Below are positions 4,146 through 11,586 of a stretch of DNA of 15,161 bases, in pieces (the first letter of the stretch is position 1; the number at the start of each line of letters is the position of its first letter). Source of the DNA: Collinsella sp. (GTDB taxonomy: Bacteria; Actinomycetota; Coriobacteriia; Coriobacteriales; Coriobacteriaceae); the NCBI GenBank assembly GCA_019413955.1, contig DXMX01000047.1:1-15161 (forward strand), read 5' to 3'. Under the pieces are notes generated by a model. That model saw only the letters and a program-made list of their open reading frames with translations, was not told where the DNA came from and did no database searches. The translations under genes and the position numbers were made by a program.

Positions 4146-6455
4146 ATGGCATTGACCCCCAACGAGGCATATGCGGCCAAGCAGCCGTTTGTGGACAAGA
4201 AGACACTCGAGCATATCGTCGAGCAGTTCCCCACGCCGTTTCATCTATACGACGAGGCGGGCATCCGCCGCAACATGCAAGAAGTGCGCGACGCCTTTGC
4301 ATGGAACCCGGGCTTTAAGGAATACTTTGCCGTCAAGGCCAACCCCAACCCGGCGCTCATCTCCATTCTCAACGAATACGGCTGCGGCTGCGATTGCTCG
4401 AGCTATACCGAGCTCATGATCGCCCGCTCGCTGGGCATCACGGGACACGACATCATGTTCTCGTCCAACGACACGCCGGCTGCCGACTTTGAGCTCGCCG
4501 ACAAGCTGGGTGCCATCGTCAACTTTGACGACATCAGCCACATCGAGTTCTTTGAGCGTGTTGCGGGGCCCATCCCCAAAACGGTCAGCTGCCGCTTTAA
4601 TCCAGGCGGCCTGTTCCAACTCTCCAACGGCATCATGGATAACCCCGGCGATTCCAAGTACGGCATGACCACCGAGCAGCTCTTCGAGGCGTTCCGCATG
4701 CTCAAGGCCAAGGGCGCCGAGGACTTTGGCATCCACGCATTCCTTGCCAGCAACACCGTCACCAACGACTACTACCCCAAGCTCGCGCGCATCCTCTTTG
4801 AGCTTGCCGTGCGCCTGGAGCGCGAGACCGGCGCACATGTCGCCTTCATCAATCTGTCCGGCGGCGTCGGCATCCCCTATCTGCCCGAGCAGCAGGCCAA
4901 CGACATTCACGCCATCGGCGAGGGAGTACACGCGGCATACGACGAGATCTTGGTTCCCGCCGGCATGGGCGATGTGGCGATCTGCACCGAGATGGGTCGC
5001 TTTATGATGGGCCCCTACGGCTGCCTGGTCACCAAGGCCATCCACGAGAAGCAGATCTACAAGGACTATATCGGCGTGGACGCAAGCGCCGTCGATCTGA
5101 TTCGTCCTGCCATGTATGGCGCCTACCACCACATTACGGTGATGGGCCAGCCGGGTGGCGACGACAAGACCACAGCGCCCGTCACGGACACCTACGACAT
5201 CACGGGCAATCTGTGCGAGAACAACGACAAGTTCGCCATCGATCGCGAGCTGCCGCATATCGACATGGGCGACCTGCTTGTGATCCACGATACCGGCGCG
5301 CATGGCTACTCCATGGGCTACAACTACAATGGACGCCTGCGCTCCGCCGAGGTCCTGTTGCGCCCCGATGGCTCAGCCGACCTCATCCGCCGCGCCGAGC
5401 GCCCGGGCGATTACTTTGCCACGCTCGACGTGCTGCCGAGCGGCCGAGAGCTGCTGGCCAAGTCGCGCGCCGAAAGTGCCCGCCGTCGCGCCCAAGACGA
5501 GCGCCTGGCAGTCGCCGCCCAATGGAACAAACGCATCCAGATCGCGGACGCGAAGGAGAAGAACATGGACATCCGCAATCTCGAGGGCTCAATCGTCGCC
5601 CTCGTCACGCCGTTTAAAAAGGATGGCAGTGTCGACTTTGACGCACTCGAGCGCCTTATCGATTTCCACCTGCAAAACGGCACCGACGCCATCCTCACCC
5701 TGGGCACCACCGGCGAGAGCGCCACGATGACCGACGACGAGGACAACTCCGTCGTCGCCGCCGTGGTCAAGCATGTTGCAGGACGCGTCCCCGTCATTGC
5801 CGGCTCGGGCTCCAACTCCACGCAGACCATGCTCACCAAGTCGCTTACTTACCAGGGCTTGGGAGCCGACGGCCTGCTGCTCATTACCCCCTACTACAAC
5901 AAGTCCAACGAAGAGGGTATCTATCAGCACTTTAAGACCGTCGCCGATGCCGTGGACATCCCCTGCATCCTGTACAACATCCCCGGCCGCTGCGGCTGCG
6001 GTATCAGCGAGCGCAACGTAGAGCGCCTGGCCGCGCACCCCAACATCATGGGTATTAAGGAGGCCTCGGGCAACGTCGCCTACGCGGCCAAGATCGCCCA
6101 CCTGCTGTCAGACGACTTCCGCATGTACTCGGGCGAGGACGCGCTTACCGTACCGCTCATGAGCCTGGGTGCTTCGGGCACCATCAGCGTGTGGGCCGAT
6201 GTGCAGCCGCAGCTCGTACATGACATGTGCCGCGCTTATCTGGACGGCGACGTAGCGCGCGCCCGCGATATACAGATTGCCGGCCAGCCGCTCATCAATG
6301 CCCTCTTTAGTGAGGTCAACCCCATCCCCGTCAAAGAGGCGCTCGCCCAGATGGGTATGATCGAGGCAAACTACCGCATGCCGCTGTGCCCCATGGCAGA
6401 CGACACGCGCTCTGCACTTACCGATGCTCTGAAGGGGGCTGGTCTGCTTGATTAA
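4146..6455 (+). CDS. lysA-dapA: LysA-DapA fusion: DAP decarboxylase joined to 4-hydroxy-tetrahydrodipicolinate synthase
   Basis: One uninterrupted 769-codon frame carries two complete enzymes. Residues 1 to about 428 are a PLP-dependent DAP decarboxylase (meso-DAP to lysine): YFAVKANPNP with PLP lysine 64, the glycine loop LSGGVGIPY (237-245), TEMGR (281-285, where EPGR is usual), the catalytic cysteine in NLCENND (Cys357) and HDTGAHGYSMGYNYN. A charged, probably helical linker (about 430-473) leads to DapA at 474-769, of normal length, with the paired threonines in LGTTGES, YYN, LYNIPGR and the Schiff-base lysine in GIKEASG (about 638). DapA condenses pyruvate with aspartate semialdehyde. 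The product therefore joins the first and last steps of the DAP-lysine branch. It is first in the operon, under the lysine riboswitch, and overlaps dapB by 8 nt. Confidence 0.92.
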   Translation: MALTPNEAYAAKQPFVDKKTLEHIVEQFPTPFHLYDEAGIRRNMQEVRDAFAWNPGFKEYFAVKANPNPALISILNEYGCGCDCSSYTELMIARSLGITGHDIMFSSNDTPAADFELADKLGAIVNFDDISHIEFFERVAGPIPKTVSCRFNPGGLFQLSNGIMDNPGDSKYGMTTEQLFEAFRMLKAKGAEDFGIHAFLASNTVTNDYYPKLARILFELAVRLERETGAHVAFINLSGGVGIPYLPEQQANDIHAIGEGVHAAYDEILVPAGMGDVAICTEMGRFMMGPYGCLVTKAIHEKQIYKDYIGVDASAVDLIRPAMYGAYHHITVMGQPGGDDKTTAPVTDTYDITGNLCENNDKFAIDRELPHIDMGDLLVIHDTGAHGYSMGYNYNGRLRSAEVLLRPDGSADLIRRAERPGDYFATLDVLPSGRELLAKSRAESARRRAQDERLAVAAQWNKRIQIADAKEKNMDIRNLEGSIVALVTPFKKDGSVDFDALERLIDFHLQNGTDAILTLGTTGESATMTDDEDNSVVAAVVKHVAGRVPVIAGSGSNSTQTMLTKSLTYQGLGADGLLLITPYYNKSNEEGIYQHFKTVADAVDIPCILYNIPGRCGCGISERNVERLAAHPNIMGIKEASGNVAYAAKIAHLLSDDFRMYSGEDALTVPLMSLGASGTISVWADVQPQLVHDMCRAYLDGDVARARDIQIAGQPLINALFSEVNPIPVKEALAQMGMIEANYRMPLCPMADDTRSALTDALKGAGLLD
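5565..6455 (+). CDS. dapA: DapA portion, possibly also made separately by internal initiation
   Basis: This is the same frame as the fusion, listed because AAGGAG (5553-5558) lies 6 nt before the ATG at 5565, and that ATG is exactly where a normal 296-residue DapA would begin (MDIRNLEGSIVALVTPF). The arrangement looks like an ordinary operon junction in which the lysA stop codon is absent. The 45 codons before it keep the G/C-rich third positions of coding sequence, which favours a translated linker. Ribosomes could make both the fusion and free DapA. If the open junction were a sequencing error, this would simply be dapA. E. coli-equivalent active-site residues in DapA numbering: Thr48, Thr49, Tyr111, Tyr137, Arg142, Lys165. 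Confidence 0.45.
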   Translation: MDIRNLEGSIVALVTPFKKDGSVDFDALERLIDFHLQNGTDAILTLGTTGESATMTDDEDNSVVAAVVKHVAGRVPVIAGSGSNSTQTMLTKSLTYQGLGADGLLLITPYYNKSNEEGIYQHFKTVADAVDIPCILYNIPGRCGCGISERNVERLAAHPNIMGIKEASGNVAYAAKIAHLLSDDFRMYSGEDALTVPLMSLGASGTISVWADVQPQLVHDMCRAYLDGDVARARDIQIAGQPLINALFSEVNPIPVKEALAQMGMIEANYRMPLCPMADDTRSALTDALKGAGLLD

Positions 6456-7188
6456 GACCGTCATTATGGGAACGGGCCGCATGGGCTCGCTCATCCGCAC
6501 CACCGCCGAGGGCGTTGTCGACGCCGCCGGTCAACCCGTTTTTGATATCGTGGCCCAGATTGGCTTCGATTTGAGCAAGCTCGAGAACGCACCGGCTGCC
6601 GATGTGATTATCGACTTCTCGAACGTCGTGACCTTCGATGCCGTCGTCGCCTATGTCGAGCGCACGGGCGCGGCATTGGTCTCAGGCACCACAGGCTACA
6701 CCCCCGAGCAGATGGACCGTCTGCGTGAGCTGGGCCAGAACACCCGCGTTATGCACTCGGGCAATTACTCCATCGGCATCGCAGCCCTGCGTCATCTAGT
6801 GGCCCAGGCCACGCGCGAGTTGCCCGGCTTTGACTGCGAAATCGTCGAGACGCACCATAACCAAAAGGTCGACGCCCCCAGCGGTACCGCCAAGCTGCTG
6901 CTCGACGCCGTAGTCGAGGCCGAGCCCGAGACAGGCTACCACCCCGTCTACGGACGCGAGGGCATGTGCGGCGCACGCGATCCCAAGGAGATCGGCATGC
7001 ACTCGCTGCGCGGTGGCACTGTCGCCGGCGTCCACGAAGTGAGTTTCTTTGGCCAGGACGAGGAGGTCACGCTCACCCACCGCGCCACGAGCCGTCAGAT
7101 CTTCGTCAACGGCGCCCTGGCCGCCGCCCAGAAGCTCGTCACCCGCGAACCCGGCTTCTATACGTTCGACCAGGTCATGTTTGCCTAA
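6448..7188 (+). CDS. dapB: 4-hydroxy-tetrahydrodipicolinate reductase
   Basis: A complete 246-residue DapB, at the short end of the family. The N-terminal nucleotide-binding motif is MGTGRMGSLI (7-16), with DFS at 56-58 and VSGTTG at 78-83. The catalytic signature is ETHHNQKVDAPSGTAK (134-149; His136/His137 and Lys140). It reduces the DapA product to tetrahydrodipicolinate with NAD(P)H in the cytoplasm. It starts at a TTG that overlaps the lysA-dapA stop region by 8 nt, with GAAGGGGG about 9 nt upstream, so translation is probably coupled to the fusion. The next in-frame ATG, at codon 7, would remove the first strand of the Rossmann fold, so the TTG is preferred. Confidence 0.96.
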   Translation: MIKTVIMGTGRMGSLIRTTAEGVVDAAGQPVFDIVAQIGFDLSKLENAPAADVIIDFSNVVTFDAVVAYVERTGAALVSGTTGYTPEQMDRLRELGQNTRVMHSGNYSIGIAALRHLVAQATRELPGFDCEIVETHHNQKVDAPSGTAKLLLDAVVEAEPETGYHPVYGREGMCGARDPKEIGMHSLRGGTVAGVHEVSFFGQDEEVTLTHRATSRQIFVNGALAAAQKLVTREPGFYTFDQVMFA

Positions 7189-7227
7189 CCAGGTATCAAC
7201 CGAATCCGCCCAAAGGAGAGATAGCAA

Positions 7228-7947
7228 ATGAGTAACGCAGCCGAGATGGATGCACAGGAGATTATCAACTACATCGCCACCGCGCCCAAAAAGACGCCCG
7301 TCAAGTTGTACGTGCGCGAGAAGCCGGGCATGAAGGTTGCTTGGGGCGACGCACATGTCTACGGCGGTCGTCGCGGCAAGACCGTCTTTGGCGACTGGGA
7401 TGAGCTTAAGGCCATCCTGGACGCCAACGCCGATTCCATCGATTACTACGACGTGGAGAACGATTGCCGCAACTCCGCCGTGCCCATGCTCGACCTTAAG
7501 GGCATCAACGCCCGCATCGAGCCGGGCGCGATCATCCGTGACCGCGTCGAGATCGGCGATCGCGCCGTCATCATGATGGGCGCCATCATCAACATCGGCT
7601 CCGTCATTGGCGAAGGCTCCATGATTGATATGGGCGCCGTGCTGGGCGGCCGCGCCACCGTGGGCAAGAACTGCCACATCGGCGCCGGCACCGTGCTGGC
7701 AGGCGTTGTGGAGCCCGCCAGCGCCACGCCCGTCATCATCGAGGACGATGTCATGATCGGCGCCAACGCCGTGGTCCTGGAGGGCGTGCACGTAGGCAAG
7801 GGCGCTGTCGTTGCCGCCGGCGCCGTGTGCGTCGAGGACGTCCCCGCCGGTGCCGTCGTGGCCGGTGTCCCCGCCCGCGTCATCAAGATGCGCGACGAGA
7901 AGACCGACAGCAAGACCGGTCTCGAGGAAGGCCTGCGTCAGCTCTAG
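7228..7947 (+). CDS. dapH: Tetrahydrodipicolinate N-acetyltransferase
   Basis: A 239-residue acyltransferase. The N-terminal alpha/beta part (about 1-90, with DAHVYGGRRGKTVFGDW) resembles the DapH/YkuQ type. It is followed by a left-handed beta-helix of hexapeptide repeats from about 90 to 205 (ARIEPGAIIRDRVEIG, GSVIGEGSMIDMGAVLG, DDVMIGANAVVLEGVHVG), ending in AGVPARVIKM. The length fits DapH (about 235) and not the larger succinyl-type DapD. It transfers acetyl from acetyl-CoA to tetrahydrodipicolinate, committing the cell to the acetyl DAP branch. That branch then needs an N-acetyl-LL-DAP aminotransferase and deacetylase, both plausibly in this window. AAGGAGAG lies 7 nt before the ATG. 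It is last in the operon, just before a strong terminator. Confidence 0.95.
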   Translation: MSNAAEMDAQEIINYIATAPKKTPVKLYVREKPGMKVAWGDAHVYGGRRGKTVFGDWDELKAILDANADSIDYYDVENDCRNSAVPMLDLKGINARIEPGAIIRDRVEIGDRAVIMMGAIINIGSVIGEGSMIDMGAVLGGRATVGKNCHIGAGTVLAGVVEPASATPVIIEDDVMIGANAVVLEGVHVGKGAVVAAGAVCVEDVPAGAVVAGVPARVIKMRDEKTDSKTGLEEGLRQL

Positions 7948-7984
7948 AGGTGTGTCAACCTGCAAGGAAATGCAGTTCTAAGCT

Positions 7985-8023
7985 AAAAAGCCGAAGCTCC
8001 ATTGGGGCTTCGGCCTTTGCTTT
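7985..8023. terminator. Bidirectional rho-independent terminator
   Basis: GCCGAAGCTCC (7990-8000) and GGGGCTTCGGC (8004-8014) form an 11-bp stem with one G-U pair and a 3-nt loop. It is flanked by AAAAA on the left (a U-run for the minus strand) and CTTTGCTTTG on the right (U-rich for the plus strand). It ends the lysA-dapA-dapB-dapH operon and the convergent nucleoid-associated-protein gene. Confidence 0.9.
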
Positions 8024-8043
8024 GTCTGCAGTTCAAACGCAGC

Positions 8044-9048
8044 TTATCGATTCTCAATTGACCCGATGTTTTTGAGCTCGATGGAGATGAGGCCGTTGGG
8101 CTCGTTGACGAACTCAATGTACTCGGAGTTCGAGCCCATCTCGGCCGGAAAGCTGATCTCGATGCCCGTGTCGGTACGAATCTTGTGGTTGCGCACGGCC
8201 GCACGCTCGACCTGCTTGCGCTCCACGGGCACACGCTCGGGCACCTTCTCTTCGGTCAGCGCCGCACGTACGCTCTCCTTGATGACCGGTTCGTCCTCAA
8301 AGACCTCATCGACGATATCCCAAGGCGGAAGCTCCTCGTCATCCTCGACCTTCTCGGCAACGGCAGCCTTAACCTTAGCGAGCGCTACGGCCGTATTGGC
8401 ACCGTGCTCCTCGGCGACTTCCTCGACCACACGCGTCACGGTGTCGATGACCTCCTTGCCCGATACGCCCGTGTCGCACTGCAGCAGGCCATCGGGGATA
8501 AGCATACGGTCCTCGCCGGCAATCTTGCGCTTCTTGTCCACGTAGCCGATCTCCATGGTACTCGCGCGCACGATGGCATAGCTCGGCACCTTTTGCGAGG
8601 GGTTCGGCAGAATGGCGTAGTGGCGCGCGATGTCGTTGCGCACCTCTCCCTCCTCGCGGCCCACTTCGTGCATAAAAGCCTGCTTGGAGCCCAGCAGCAT
8701 CACGGCAAACCAGCGGGCATCCTCATCGTCGTCAAAATCGGCCACGAGCACGTCGGTGGACTCGGCTTTCTCGGCTTTGGTGAGCTCGGAGGAGATAAAC
8801 TCCGCAATCTGCTGCGACAGGTCCACGAACTCGCGCTCGCCAAAGAAATAGCCCTTGAGCTCGCCGCCAAACGCAGAGTTCACGGCAAACGTGGCGCGTT
8901 TATTGTCGGCCGAGGTACGTGCGCGGCGCAGATGCGTGGTCACGAAGTTGCGCACGGTACGGCTCTCGATATCGAGCTCGCGCTGGCTCATAACGTTGAC
9001 GGCAGAGTCAAAGTCCAGGATATGCAGAATCGCGTGATTGATTTTCAT
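8044..9048 (-). CDS. Nucleoid-associated protein, NdpA/YejK family
   Basis: A 334-residue cytoplasmic protein of the 37-kDa nucleoid-associated family (NdpA/YejK). Recognisable stretches are the N-terminal MKINHAILHILDFDS, FFGEREFVDLSQQIAEFI, the segment around DDDEDARWFAVMLLGSK, and HYAILPNPSQKVPSYAIV. Length is close to the E. coli protein. Compared with my memory of the family, the acidic stretch EDDEELPPWDIVDEVFEDEP and the Lys/Arg/Glu-rich stretch after it look like a local insertion before the C-terminal strand region. Family members co-purify with the nucleoid; a precise biochemical role is not established. I chose the ATG at 9048 because a GGA lies 9 nt upstream; an ATG 3 codons earlier (9057) is possible. 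A TATACT -10-like box is at 9087-9092 without a clear -35. Confidence 0.88.
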   Translation of the reverse strand: MKINHAILHILDFDSAVNVMSQRELDIESRTVRNFVTTHLRRARTSADNKRATFAVNSAFGGELKGYFFGEREFVDLSQQIAEFISSELTKAEKAESTDVLVADFDDDEDARWFAVMLLGSKQAFMHEVGREEGEVRNDIARHYAILPNPSQKVPSYAIVRASTMEIGYVDKKRKIAGEDRMLIPDGLLQCDTGVSGKEVIDTVTRVVEEVAEEHGANTAVALAKVKAAVAEKVEDDEELPPWDIVDEVFEDEPVIKESVRAALTEEKVPERVPVERKQVERAAVRNHKIRTDTGIEISFPAEMGSNSEYIEFVNEPNGLISIELKNIGSIENR

Positions 9049-9123
9049 ATACGGCATTCCGTTCTAGATCGATTTCGGCACGAACCAGTATAGCGGTCGA
9101 GCCCGCCCCAGGCGCATCGAAGC

Positions 9124-9156
9124 TTGGTGCATCGGGGACAGGTTGCTTTGCACCAA
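9124..9156 (+). repeat. Dispersed repeat, copy 1 (intact hairpin)
   Basis: A 33-nt element. Its ends TTGGTGCA (9124-9131) and TGCACCAA (9149-9156) are a perfect 8-bp inverted repeat around a 17-nt loop containing GGGGACAGGTTGCTT. It starts 4 nt after the stop of the hydrolase gene, in the same orientation as the second copy at 10337-10369, which matches at 28 of 33 positions. It looks like a dispersed intergenic REP- or MITE-like element; the family is not identified. Confidence 0.7.
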
Positions 9157-9159
9157 TGG

Positions 9160-10320
9160 TTAGCGCAGGAGCTCGGACTGCCAAGCCTCGAGCTGTTCTG
9201 CCAAACTCTTGCCGGCAGCGGGCATGTCGATCTGGGGTCGTTTGGGCAGCAGTGCGCACTTAAGGATTGCCACGATGGTCTGCGAGACAAAGCGTCGCGT
9301 ATCCTTGTCAAAGCCTTGCGCAGCCTGGAGCATCACGGGCAGGCTCTCGCGCAGATTCCCGGCGATATCCGCAAACCGCTCAGCACCCGTAGCCTCAAAC
9401 ACGGAGAACAACGCATCTACAAAACGCTCGCGCTCGCTAGGCGACACTGCAAGCAGCATCTCGCGAATGGAGCCATCAACGTATCGAGCACCGGCGGACA
9501 GGCGCTCACAGTACACGAAGTCGCGACCATCAACCACCCAGCTAAAGGGATTGTGCTGCAGCAGGCTGAACTCGGTGCTCTCAACGATGGCATAGTCCTC
9601 CTGTGTCTCGAACATCATGCCAAAGATCGACGACCGAGGTAGCGTCTTGTCGATTCGACCGCAAAGATCGGCAAAGGCGTTGCCGTTCAGAAACTCCTCG
9701 ACGAAGCCCGGACCATCATGGGAATACACCCGTTCGATTCGCTCGCGGGCGACATCGGAGCACATCGCCGCACCGTACACCGCAAGGTTTCCACCCTTGG
9801 AATGACCTCCGCACAAAAGCGGCCCGTCAATCGCATCCGCCGCCTCGTCCACATAACGTACCGCGGATTCCTGGGCCGGCACAGGACACCGGAACGCCAT
9901 GTTAAAGTCCTCTTTCCAGCCCACAATCGTGCTGTCGGTCCCCCGGAAGGAAAGATAGCTAAACCCCGCCGGAAACCGGAACGCCATGGCTGCAAACTGC
10001 TCTGTCGCCACCACATCGCTCACGGCACGATAGCCGCAAACGTGCACGCCACGGTAGCGAGGGCTTGCTGCCACGGCCTCCAACAAGGCCCTGCTCCCCT
10101 CTGGATCCCACAGGTCGCCAATCATGTCCCGATAGCACTCGGCACGAAGCAGCTCGCGTACGTCTAGGCCCTGCCAGTTCGTCAGCTCCGCCATATCACC
10201 CGGCAAACGCAAATAGGACAACCACGCAAAGACCAGGCTATCCACAGCGCAGAACGGCCGTTCCTCAAACGGGTCAAACGCCGTCTGGGCATAGGTCAAA
10301 AAATTAGGCGAATCCGACAT
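9160..10320 (-). CDS. Mbeg1-like (DUF2974) alpha/beta hydrolase
   Basis: A 386-residue protein of the DUF2974/Mbeg1-like lipase-fold family. The hydrolase signature is LCGGHSKGGNLAVYGA (169-184), with Ser174 as the presumed nucleophile, preceded by YLSFRGTDSTIVGWKEDFNM (122-141), which matches the family's oxyanion-side block FRGTD...GW.ED. YSHDGPGF follows after the nucleophile helix. No signal peptide or transmembrane segment is seen, so it is probably cytoplasmic. The substrate is unknown; family members are annotated as lipase-like without firm biochemistry. GGGAG lies 4 nt before the ATG. The gene is bracketed by two same-orientation copies of a short dispersed repeat (9124-9156 and 10337-10369), so it could be an acquired cassette. 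Codon use looks like that of its neighbours. Confidence 0.92.
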   Translation of the reverse strand: MSDSPNFLTYAQTAFDPFEERPFCAVDSLVFAWLSYLRLPGDMAELTNWQGLDVRELLRAECYRDMIGDLWDPEGSRALLEAVAASPRYRGVHVCGYRAVSDVVATEQFAAMAFRFPAGFSYLSFRGTDSTIVGWKEDFNMAFRCPVPAQESAVRYVDEAADAIDGPLLCGGHSKGGNLAVYGAAMCSDVARERIERVYSHDGPGFVEEFLNGNAFADLCGRIDKTLPRSSIFGMMFETQEDYAIVESTEFSLLQHNPFSWVVDGRDFVYCERLSAGARYVDGSIREMLLAVSPSERERFVDALFSVFEATGAERFADIAGNLRESLPVMLQAAQGFDKDTRRFVSQTIVAILKCALLPKRPQIDMPAAGKSLAEQLEAWQSELLR

Positions 10321-10336
10321 GGCGCTCCCATCAACT

Positions 10337-10369
10337 ATGGCGCATTGGGGTCAGGTTACTTTGCACCAA
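10337..10369 (+). repeat. Dispersed repeat, copy 2 (degenerate hairpin)
   Basis: This stretch matches the repeat at 9124-9156 at 28 of 33 positions, sharing an identical 3' end CTTTGCACCAA. The 5' arm is changed (ATGGCGCA in place of TTGGTGCA), so the hairpin is weakened by mismatches. It lies between the hydrolase start (10320) and the ldh terminator, whose A/T run overlaps its end. Confidence 0.66.
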
Positions 10370-10400
10370 AAAGGCGCCCGGACCGTGTGGACCGGACGCC
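10368..10400 (-). terminator. Rho-independent terminator of ldh
   Basis: On the minus strand, GGCGTCCGG pairs with CCGGGCGCC (plus-strand arms 10392-10400 and 10373-10381, one G-U) and is followed by UUUUU (10368-10372). It lies 34 nt after the ldh stop. Confidence 0.85.
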
Positions 10401-10434
10401 ATTCATTGTAGCTTTTCGCTTTAGCGAGCTTGAT

Positions 10435-11385
10435 TTAGCAGGAGAAGTCGACGCTGTCGATGATGTCCTTGAGGGCCTTGGCGGAGGCGGTGAGCTCATG
10501 CTGCTCGTCATCGTTCAGCGGCACGGGGACGCGACAGACGACGCCGTCGCGGCCAACGACCGTCGGCATGGAGATGGCAAGATCGGACAGGCCATACTCG
10601 CCCACCATGAGCGAGGAGACGGGCAGAACGGTCTGCTCATCGCGCATGACGGCGGTGCAGATGCGCTTGACGGCCATGGCGACGCCATAGTAGGTGGCGT
10701 GCTTCTTCTCGATGATGGTGTAGGCGGAGTTCTTGACGTCCTCGGCGATGCGCTTCTCGGCAGCCTCATGCTCCAGATGACCGTGAAGCTCGCAGAAAGT
10801 GTTCAGCGGCACGCCGGCAACCTGGGCGCTGGACCAAGCGACAAACTCAGAGTCGCCGTGCTCACCCATGACATAGGCCTGGACATCGCGCGGGTCAACC
10901 TCGACGTGGGCACCAAGCATCTGCTGCAGACGGCCAGTGTCGAGCACGGTGCCGGAGCCGATGACATGGCCCTCGGGCAGGCCGGACATCTTGATGGCGG
11001 CATAGGTCAGAACATCGACCGGGTTGGAGACAATGAGCAGAATGCCGTCGAAGCCAGACTTCTTAATTTCGGGAATGATGGACTTAAAGATGTTGACGTT
11101 CTTGTTGACCAGGTCCAGACGGGTCTCACCGGGCTTCTGGGCAGCGCCAGCGGTGACGACGATCATGGCGGCGTCGGCGACATCGGAATAATCGCCGGCG
11201 TAGATCTTCATCGGCTCGGCAAACGTCATGCCGTGCGCGATATCCAGGGCCTCACCCTCGGCGCGGTTCTTGTCCACGTCGATGAGGACCATCTCGGAGA
11301 ACAGACCGCTCTGCATCAGCGCGAACGCCGAAGACGAACCGACGAAACCGCAGCCGACAATAGCGACCTTCTTCTCGTTAACCAT
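10435..11385 (-). CDS. ldh: L-lactate dehydrogenase
   Basis: A 316-residue NAD-dependent L-lactate dehydrogenase of the LDH/MDH family; it interconverts pyruvate and lactate while recycling NADH in fermentation. The nucleotide-binding GCGFVGSS is at 11-18, followed by LIDVDKN. The substrate loop TAGAAQKPGETRLDL (78-92) has Gln83 at the LDH/MDH specificity position, indicating lactate rather than malate, and Arg89 on the mobile loop. GTVLDTGRLQ gives Asp149 and Arg152, and GEHGDSE (174-180) gives the catalytic His176. The start is the ATG at 11385 with GGGAG 6 nt upstream; a longer in-frame extension to 11463 reads through the leader hairpin and is rejected. It forms its own unit with a leader hairpin (11411-11443) and a terminator. 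Confidence 0.95.
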   Translation of the reverse strand: MVNEKKVAIVGCGFVGSSSAFALMQSGLFSEMVLIDVDKNRAEGEALDIAHGMTFAEPMKIYAGDYSDVADAAMIVVTAGAAQKPGETRLDLVNKNVNIFKSIIPEIKKSGFDGILLIVSNPVDVLTYAAIKMSGLPEGHVIGSGTVLDTGRLQQMLGAHVEVDPRDVQAYVMGEHGDSEFVAWSSAQVAGVPLNTFCELHGHLEHEAAEKRIAEDVKNSAYTIIEKKHATYYGVAMAVKRICTAVMRDEQTVLPVSSLMVGEYGLSDLAISMPTVVGRDGVVCRVPVPLNDDEQHELTASAKALKDIIDSVDFSC

Positions 11386-11410
11386 TAGAAACTCCCATCT
11401 CTCTCCACAA

Positions 11411-11443
11411 ACAAGCCACCCGGGAACGACCCGAGCGGCTTGT
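11411..11443 (-). promoter_or_regulatory. Strong hairpin in the ldh leader
   Basis: ACAAGCCACCCGGG (11411-11424) and CCCGAGCGGCTTGT (11430-11443) pair over 14 positions on the minus-strand RNA (two G-U pairs, loop of 5). The following RNA is only moderately U-rich (TTGTTTGTGG by Watson-style reading of the minus strand). It ends 25 nt before the ldh ATG, too close for a promoter in between. A CATAAT -10-like box lies upstream at 11475-11480 with a poor -35. It may be an attenuator or mRNA-stability hairpin for ldh, or the terminator of the aminotransferase gene with read-through. The rest of 11386-11586 shows nothing else beyond a short inverted repeat near 11541-11575. Confidence 0.55.
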
Positions 11444-11586
11444 CGTAATCCCAATACATCCAATCGGGACTTTGATTATGCTCCTATTCGCAGCCAAAAA
11501 TCGACCGTTTACCGAAATTGTTTGCAGGATTCGTAAAATAACTGTACGAAATCGGTTTCGAGCTATTGACGAGTCGAAACAGGTTT

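Noticed and set aside
4245..5303. Long minus-strand open frame opposite lysA, and similar ones opposite dapB/dapH (6796-7965) and nadE (13048-14010).
   Set aside because: Alanine/valine/histidine-rich translations typical of antisense frames in high-GC genes; no SD or domain evidence.
7985..8023. Considered as a mobile inverted repeat.
   Set aside because: Stem, short loop and flanking A and T runs between two convergent genes are fully explained by a bidirectional terminator.
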